Assembly (NCBI GenBank): GCA_022827165.1
Contig: JAJDTN010000079.1
Coordinates: 1-10,339 of the forward strand
Direction of reading: 5' to 3'
Length of the DNA stretch: 10,339 nucleotides
Source: Candidatus Latescibacterota bacterium
GTDB taxonomy: Bacteria; Latescibacterota; UBA2968; UBA8231
Shown: positions 6,563 to 10,339 of the stretch, in pieces
Layout of the letters: every line of letters begins with the position of its first letter
Position numbering within the stretch: the stretch's first letter is position 1
Notes under the pieces: model-generated
Databases searched by the model: none
Told to the model about the DNA's origin: nothing
The model's input: the letters and a program-made list of their open reading frames with translations, nothing else
Program-made: the position numbers and the translations under genes

Positions 6563-6593
6563 CAGCCACCGGGGGCGGCGGTTGCGGCCGTCA
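6560..6593. terminator. Imperfect palindrome spanning both convergent stop codons
   Basis: From the flippase TGA (6560) to the CoA-ligase stop (6593, read on the minus strand) the DNA forms an interrupted inverted repeat: TGAC/GTCA, then GCC/GGC, then ACCG/CGGT, with single mismatches or small bulges. There is no T-run on either strand. With only 28 bases between the stops, this may be a shared bidirectional transcript end. Confidence 0.3.
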
Positions 6594-8582
6594 GCCTTCG
6601 GCGGCGATGGCCCGCACCGCGTCGACCGCCTCGGGATTGACGAGGCTGGAGGTGTCGCCGGGGTCCTCGCCGAGCCAGGCGGCCCTGAGGACGCGGCGCA
6701 TCAGCTTGGCGTTTCGCGTCTTCGGCAGGTCGGGGACGAAGAGGACGCGTCCCGGCCGCAGGGGCCTGCCCATCTCCTCGACGATGCGCTCGCCGAGGGC
6801 GGCCTCGAGATCCTCTCCGGCGGAGACCCCCTCCTCGAGCACGCAGAAGCAGACGATCTCCGCTCCCTTCAGCTCGTCCGGGACACCGACGGCGCCGGCC
6901 TCGACCACCGCCGGGTGGGCCACCAGGATCGACTCGAACTCCGAGGGACCGACGCGTTTCCCGCCGACGTTGATCGTGTCGTCGGAGCGGCCCAGGATCC
7001 ACCAGTGGCCGTCGTCGTCCACCAAGGCCCAGTCCCCGTGGACCCAGACATCGGGGAAGCGCGACCAGTAGGTCTCCAGGTAGCGCCGGTTGTCCTCGTC
7101 TTGCCAGAAACCCCGGGTCATGCCGATCCAGGGGGTGCGGACGGCGAGCTCGCCCACCTGGTTGCGCACGGGCCGGCCCTGCTCGTCGAGGACGACCACG
7201 TCCATCCCGGGGCAGGGCGCGGAGAACGCGGCCGGCTTGGCCGGCCTCAGGGGGTTGTCCATGAGGATGCCGCCGCTGACCTCGGTGCCGCCGGAGTAGT
7301 TGACGATGGGGATCCGCCCCTCTCCCACCTCCTCGAAGAGCCAGCGCCAGGGCTCCGGGTTCCAGGGCTCCCCGGTGGAGCCGAAGGACCGCAGCCGAGA
7401 CAGGTCCCGCCGGCGATGATGCTGCGATCCCCTGGACTTGAGGACCCGCACCAGGGTGGGGGAGAGTCCGATCTGGGTCAGTCCCCGGCCCTCGGCCATC
7501 GCCCAGATGCGACCGGGGTCCGGGTAGTCGGGGGCCCCCTCGTAGAGGAAGCAGGCGGCGCCGAGGAGGCTGGTGCCGAAGACCAGCCAGGGCCCCATCA
7601 TCCAGCCCATGTCCGTGATCCAGTAGACCAGGTCCCCCGGGCGGACGTCGAGTCCGAAGCACATGTCCTGGGCCGCCTTCACCGGGAATCCGCAGTGGGT
7701 GTGGACGGCTCCCTTGGGGCGGCCCGTGGTCCCGGAGGTGTAGAGGATCATCATCCTCTCCTCCGCCTCCGCGTCGTGAGGGGCGCACTCCGGAGACTGG
7801 TCCGGCACCAGCCGGTGCCACCAGTGGTCCCGTCCGGCGCACATGTCGACGGGATTCCCGGAGTGCCGCAGGACCAGGACCGTGCGGATCTCCGGCAGCC
7901 GGGCGAGGGCGGCGTCGGCGACCGCCTTCAGGGGGACCGTTGCGCCCTTGCGGGAGAAGCCGTCGGCGGTGATCAGGGCCGCGGCGCCGGCGTCGGAGAG
8001 GCGGGAGGCGACGGCTCCGGCGCCGAAGCCGGTGAACAGGGGAAGGACCACGCCGCCGATGCGGATCACCGCCAGCAGGGCGACGACGATCTCCGCCGTC
8101 ATCGGCAGCAGGAGGCCGACGCGGTCCCCGGGCCGGACGCCCAGGGCCCGCAGGGCGTTGGCGCAGCGTCCGACCTCGGCCGCCAGTTGCGCGTAGGTGA
8201 GCGTCCTCACCTCGCCCGCCTCCGACTCGGCGACCACCGCGGTTCGCCCCGCGCTCTCGGGGGACTCGAGCCAGCGGTCGAGGCAGTTGACGGTGATGTT
8301 CATGCGTCCGCCGGGGCACCAGCGGGGGAGGGCGGGCCCCCGGCCCAGGTCGACGACGCCATCGTACGGAGTGGAGAACCGGAGGCCCAGGAACCGCAGG
8401 ACCGCCTCGGTGAAGCCGGCCACATCGCGGGTGGACCGGGCCATGAGATCGTCGAGGTCGGCCGCCCCGTAGAACTCCATGAACCGCTGAAGGTTGGCCC
8501 GGTCGAGGTGGTGCGGCTCCGGGGACCAGAGGATGCTGTCGGCGTCGGGCAGGGGATGCCGGCCCCGCCGGGATTGCGTCAT
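6591..8582 (-). CDS. Acyl-CoA synthetase, AMP-forming (acetyl/acetoacetyl-CoA synthetase type)
   Basis: This 663-aa ANL-superfamily ligase activates a carboxylic acid with ATP and CoA. In order it has an ACS-type N-terminal domain (about 28-90), the P-loop-like signature YTSGTTGRPKG (281-291), STGEPWNPEPWRW (402-414), the substrate/ATP motif NYSGGTEVSGG (428-438), HGDWALVDDDGHW (515-527), the hinge GRSDDTINVGGKRV (531-544), and the catalytic C-terminal lysine in LPKTRNAK (Lys626). Acetyl-CoA synthetases have WWQTETG at the substrate motif; here it is SGGTE, as in acetoacetyl-CoA synthetases (SGGTD). The substrate is therefore probably not acetate and may be a keto or larger short-chain acid (inference). 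The ATG at 8582 is used; an in-frame GTG at 8591 is possible and neither has a good ribosome binding site. It lies 25 bases downstream of the dehydratase stop, so the two probably form an operon. Confidence 0.88.
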   Translation of the reverse strand: MTQSRRGRHPLPDADSILWSPEPHHLDRANLQRFMEFYGAADLDDLMARSTRDVAGFTEAVLRFLGLRFSTPYDGVVDLGRGPALPRWCPGGRMNITVNCLDRWLESPESAGRTAVVAESEAGEVRTLTYAQLAAEVGRCANALRALGVRPGDRVGLLLPMTAEIVVALLAVIRIGGVVLPLFTGFGAGAVASRLSDAGAAALITADGFSRKGATVPLKAVADAALARLPEIRTVLVLRHSGNPVDMCAGRDHWWHRLVPDQSPECAPHDAEAEERMMILYTSGTTGRPKGAVHTHCGFPVKAAQDMCFGLDVRPGDLVYWITDMGWMMGPWLVFGTSLLGAACFLYEGAPDYPDPGRIWAMAEGRGLTQIGLSPTLVRVLKSRGSQHHRRRDLSRLRSFGSTGEPWNPEPWRWLFEEVGEGRIPIVNYSGGTEVSGGILMDNPLRPAKPAAFSAPCPGMDVVVLDEQGRPVRNQVGELAVRTPWIGMTRGFWQDEDNRRYLETYWSRFPDVWVHGDWALVDDDGHWWILGRSDDTINVGGKRVGPSEFESILVAHPAVVEAGAVGVPDELKGAEIVCFCVLEEGVSAGEDLEAALGERIVEEMGRPLRPGRVLFVPDLPKTRNAKLMRRVLRAAWLGEDPGDTSSLVNPEAVDAVRAIAAEG

Positions 8583-8607
8583 CGCCGCCACGTGGCTGGC
8601 GCCGCCA

Positions 8608-9747
8608 TCAGACCGCGTAGGCCACCGAGCCGTCCTGGCGCAGGGGGGTGGCGCCGGTGTTCATCGGCTGGAAGGGCCGCTCGGGGATGAGCTCGTCCAC
8701 CAGCTCCACGCCCAGGCCGGGCGCCTCGGGCACCGGGATATGGCCGCCCTCGCGCCGGTGGGCGCAACGGTACACGGCGTTCGCCTCGGCTTCGTCGCCC
8801 TTGGTGTACTCCTGGGTGATGAAGTTGGGGATGCAGGCGTCGAGATGGACCGAGGCAGCCGTCACCAGGGGGCCGAGGAAGTTGTGGGTCACCACCGCGC
8901 AGTGATGGGACTCGGCGATGGCGGCGATCTTCTTGCAGTGGGTCAGGCCGCCCGCCAGGCCCACGTCCGGGCGCACGTACTGGGGCCCGCCGCTCTCCAG
9001 CAGCTCGCGGAACTCCCAGATCGTGGTCAGACGCTCGCCGTTGCCCACGGGAACGTTGCAGCGCCTCGCCACCTCGGCCTGGCTCTGGACGCTGTCGATC
9101 TGGATCGGGTCCTCGAGGAAGAACAGGTTGAAGGGCCGCAGCGCCTCGGCCAGGGTCCAGGCGGTCATGGGAGTCAGCTTGCGGTGGACCTCGACGATCA
9201 GGTCGAGATCGGGGCCGCCGCCTTCGCGGGCGGCGGCGACGAGGTCACGGGCCCGCCCCACCATGCGGTCGATGCCGGCGTCGATGTGGTGGACGGGGTC
9301 GAACTTCAGGGCCGTGAACCCCTCCTCCACGGCGCCGCGGGCATGGGCGCGCATGGCCTCCGGCGTGTCGGCCCCACCCAGCAGATGCAGGCGGATGCGG
9401 TCGCGGCAGCGCCCTCCGAGCAGCTCCCAGACCGGCGCCTGGTAGTGCTTGCCCTTGATGTCCCAGAGGGCGATGTCGACGGCGCTCACCGCCCCGGCCA
9501 GGGCCGTGCCCCGGAAGGGGGACATGCGGTAGAGGTGCTGCCAGTGATGCTCGATGCGCAGCGGGTCCTGCCCGACGAGGTAGCGCTCGAAGGCGGAGAC
9601 GATGCTCTGCACCGCCTCCGGATAGCCCCAGCAGGCGGTCTGCCCGACGCCGGTCAGACCGCTGTCGGTGGTGAGGCGCACGACGTAGCCGCCGCCGATG
9701 AGAAAGGACTCGATGCGCTCGATCTTCATCCCGGTGTATATTAGCAC
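8608..9747 (-). CDS. Enolase-superfamily sugar-acid dehydratase (galactonate dehydratase-like, mandelate racemase subgroup)
   Basis: This 379-aa enzyme is expected to remove water from an aldonic or related sugar acid to give a 2-keto-3-deoxy acid, with Mg2+. It has the capping domain and then the barrel with DIALWDIKGK (91-100) and PVWELLGG (105-112). Putative metal ligands are Glu186, Glu212 (LEDP) and Glu238 (NGER), with catalytic His188 (EVHRK) and His288 (VTHNFLGP) and partner Asp261. These spacings match E. coli galactonate dehydratase (Asp183, His185, Glu209, Glu235, His285) with a constant offset of three. The first ligand is Glu instead of Asp. The GTG at 9747 has GAGG (9757-9754) at ideal spacing; the family-typical MKIERIES start is the in-frame ATG at 9729, which lacks a clear site, so both remain possible. 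It is the first gene of the minus-strand operon and divergent from the aldo/keto reductase. Exact substrate (galactonate, gluconate, mannonate or other) unresolved. Confidence 0.88.
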   Translation of the reverse strand: MLIYTGMKIERIESFLIGGGYVVRLTTDSGLTGVGQTACWGYPEAVQSIVSAFERYLVGQDPLRIEHHWQHLYRMSPFRGTALAGAVSAVDIALWDIKGKHYQAPVWELLGGRCRDRIRLHLLGGADTPEAMRAHARGAVEEGFTALKFDPVHHIDAGIDRMVGRARDLVAAAREGGGPDLDLIVEVHRKLTPMTAWTLAEALRPFNLFFLEDPIQIDSVQSQAEVARRCNVPVGNGERLTTIWEFRELLESGGPQYVRPDVGLAGGLTHCKKIAAIAESHHCAVVTHNFLGPLVTAASVHLDACIPNFITQEYTKGDEAEANAVYRCAHRREGGHIPVPEAPGLGVELVDELIPERPFQPMNTGATPLRQDGSVAYAV

Positions 9748-9865
9748 TTCCCGCCTCGACGACGCGAACCTCCGGCCCCTTCACCGCACCAGGAAGCGCG
9801 CCGCCGCGCCCGTGACGCCCGCGCGCCATCGACGTGCGTCCGGCCGGGCCCTGACAGAGGGAGCG

Positions 9866-10339
9866 ATGGAATACGTACAACTCGGGAGACTCGGCGTCCG
9901 CGTGAGCCGCATCTGCCTCGGCACCGCCTTCCGCGGCCAGCGCGACGACGCCGTGGCCGCGCGCGTCATCGAACGGGCCGTCGATCTGGGGTGCAACTTC
10001 ATCGACTGCGCCAACTACTACGGCCGGGGGCGCTCCGAGACCGTCCTCGGAAAGGCGATCGGCGGCCAGCGCGACGACCTGTTCCTCACGAGCAAGGTGT
10101 GGAGCCGGATGGGACCGGGACCCAACGACGCCGGATCCTCCCGCTACCACATCACCCGCGAGGTGGAACGCAGCCTGCGGCGCCTCGGCACCGACCGCAT
10201 CGACCTCTACCTCCTCCACAACTGGGACCCCGACTCGCCCCTGGACGAGAGCTTGCGCGCCATGGACGACCTGGTGCGCCAGGGGAAGGTCCTGTACGTG
10301 GGCGCCTGCAACTTCACCGCCGCCCAGGCCCTCGAAGGC
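9866..10339 (+). CDS. Aldo/keto reductase, 5' part (C-terminus outside window)
   Basis: 158 codons are open to the window edge, about half of a typical 300-330-aa member. The protein starts MEYVQLGRLGVRVSRICLGT, the family's usual first strand. The catalytic tetrad is complete: Asp47 and Tyr52 in DCANYYGRGRSE, Lys77 in LTSKVW, and His118 in YLLHNW. LYVGACNF (143-150) matches the conserved GxSN-type strand, with Ala-Cys-Asn in place of the common Ser-Asn. The family reduces carbonyls or oxidises sugars with NADP(H). The start is set by a strong GAGGGAG site (9857-9863) before the ATG. It is divergent from the dehydratase across 118 bp (9748-9865), which are very GC-rich and show no clear promoter hexamers. 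A role as a sugar dehydrogenase or ketosugar reductase in the same pathway is plausible but not shown. Confidence 0.92.
   Translation, partial: MEYVQLGRLGVRVSRICLGTAFRGQRDDAVAARVIERAVDLGCNFIDCANYYGRGRSETVLGKAIGGQRDDLFLTSKVWSRMGPGPNDAGSSRYHITREVERSLRRLGTDRIDLYLLHNWDPDSPLDESLRAMDDLVRQGKVLYVGACNFTAAQALEG

Noticed and set aside
5098..8690. Very long open frames overlapping the flippase, CoA ligase and dehydratase on the other strand or in other frames (for example 5098-7071 plus, 6582-8690 plus, 6265-8319 minus)
   Set aside because: They are rich in Arg, Gly, Pro and Ala, contain no family motifs, and lie over genes with clear catalytic motifs. Long shadow frames are expected in DNA this GC-rich.

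Overview
This is a GC-rich bacterial chromosomal window (about two thirds G+C by eye) with no phage, transposase or CRISPR signal. The lineage cannot be fixed from it. The primary-type sigma factor is short (284 aa) and lacks region 1.1, as in Bacteroidota and related FCB-type lineages. Together with the high GC this suggests an uncultured or poorly sampled bacterium, but that is inference.

Layout, left to right. (1) 1-539, minus strand: 5' part of a classical short-chain dehydrogenase, cut by the window edge. (2) 540-960: a 421-bp gene-free, pyrimidine-rich region with a near-consensus sigma-70 promoter (681-709) pointing at the sigma gene and a strong hairpin just before that gene's ribosome binding site. 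(3) 961-1815: RpoD/SigA-type sigma factor. (4) 1846-2050: a tRNA-Asn(GUU) unit with its own promoter (perfect TTGACA) and a 3' hairpin. (5) 2092-6562, plus strand: a tight three-gene cluster of a DegT/DnrJ/EryC1/StrS aminotransferase, an asparagine-synthetase-like enzyme lacking the glutaminase nucleophile, and a Wzx-like flippase. This looks like a piece of a surface-polysaccharide or glycoconjugate pathway: make an amino sugar, amidate something, export the lipid-linked product. (6) 9747-6591, minus strand: an apparent two-gene operon of a galactonate-dehydratase-like enolase-superfamily enzyme followed by an acyl-CoA synthetase whose substrate loop resembles acetoacetyl-CoA synthetase. It converges on the flippase, with only 28 bp between the stop codons. 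(7) 9866-10339, plus strand: the 5' part of an aldo/keto reductase, divergent from the dehydratase. Together with (6) it suggests sugar or sugar-acid catabolism.

The most unusual items are the AsnB-like protein with a truncated, nucleophile-less glutaminase domain inside the polysaccharide-type cluster, the dehydratase with Glu at the first metal-ligand position, and the pairing of that dehydratase with a ketoacid-type CoA ligase. I see no complete, clearly new system; the window mostly shows ends and pieces of longer loci.
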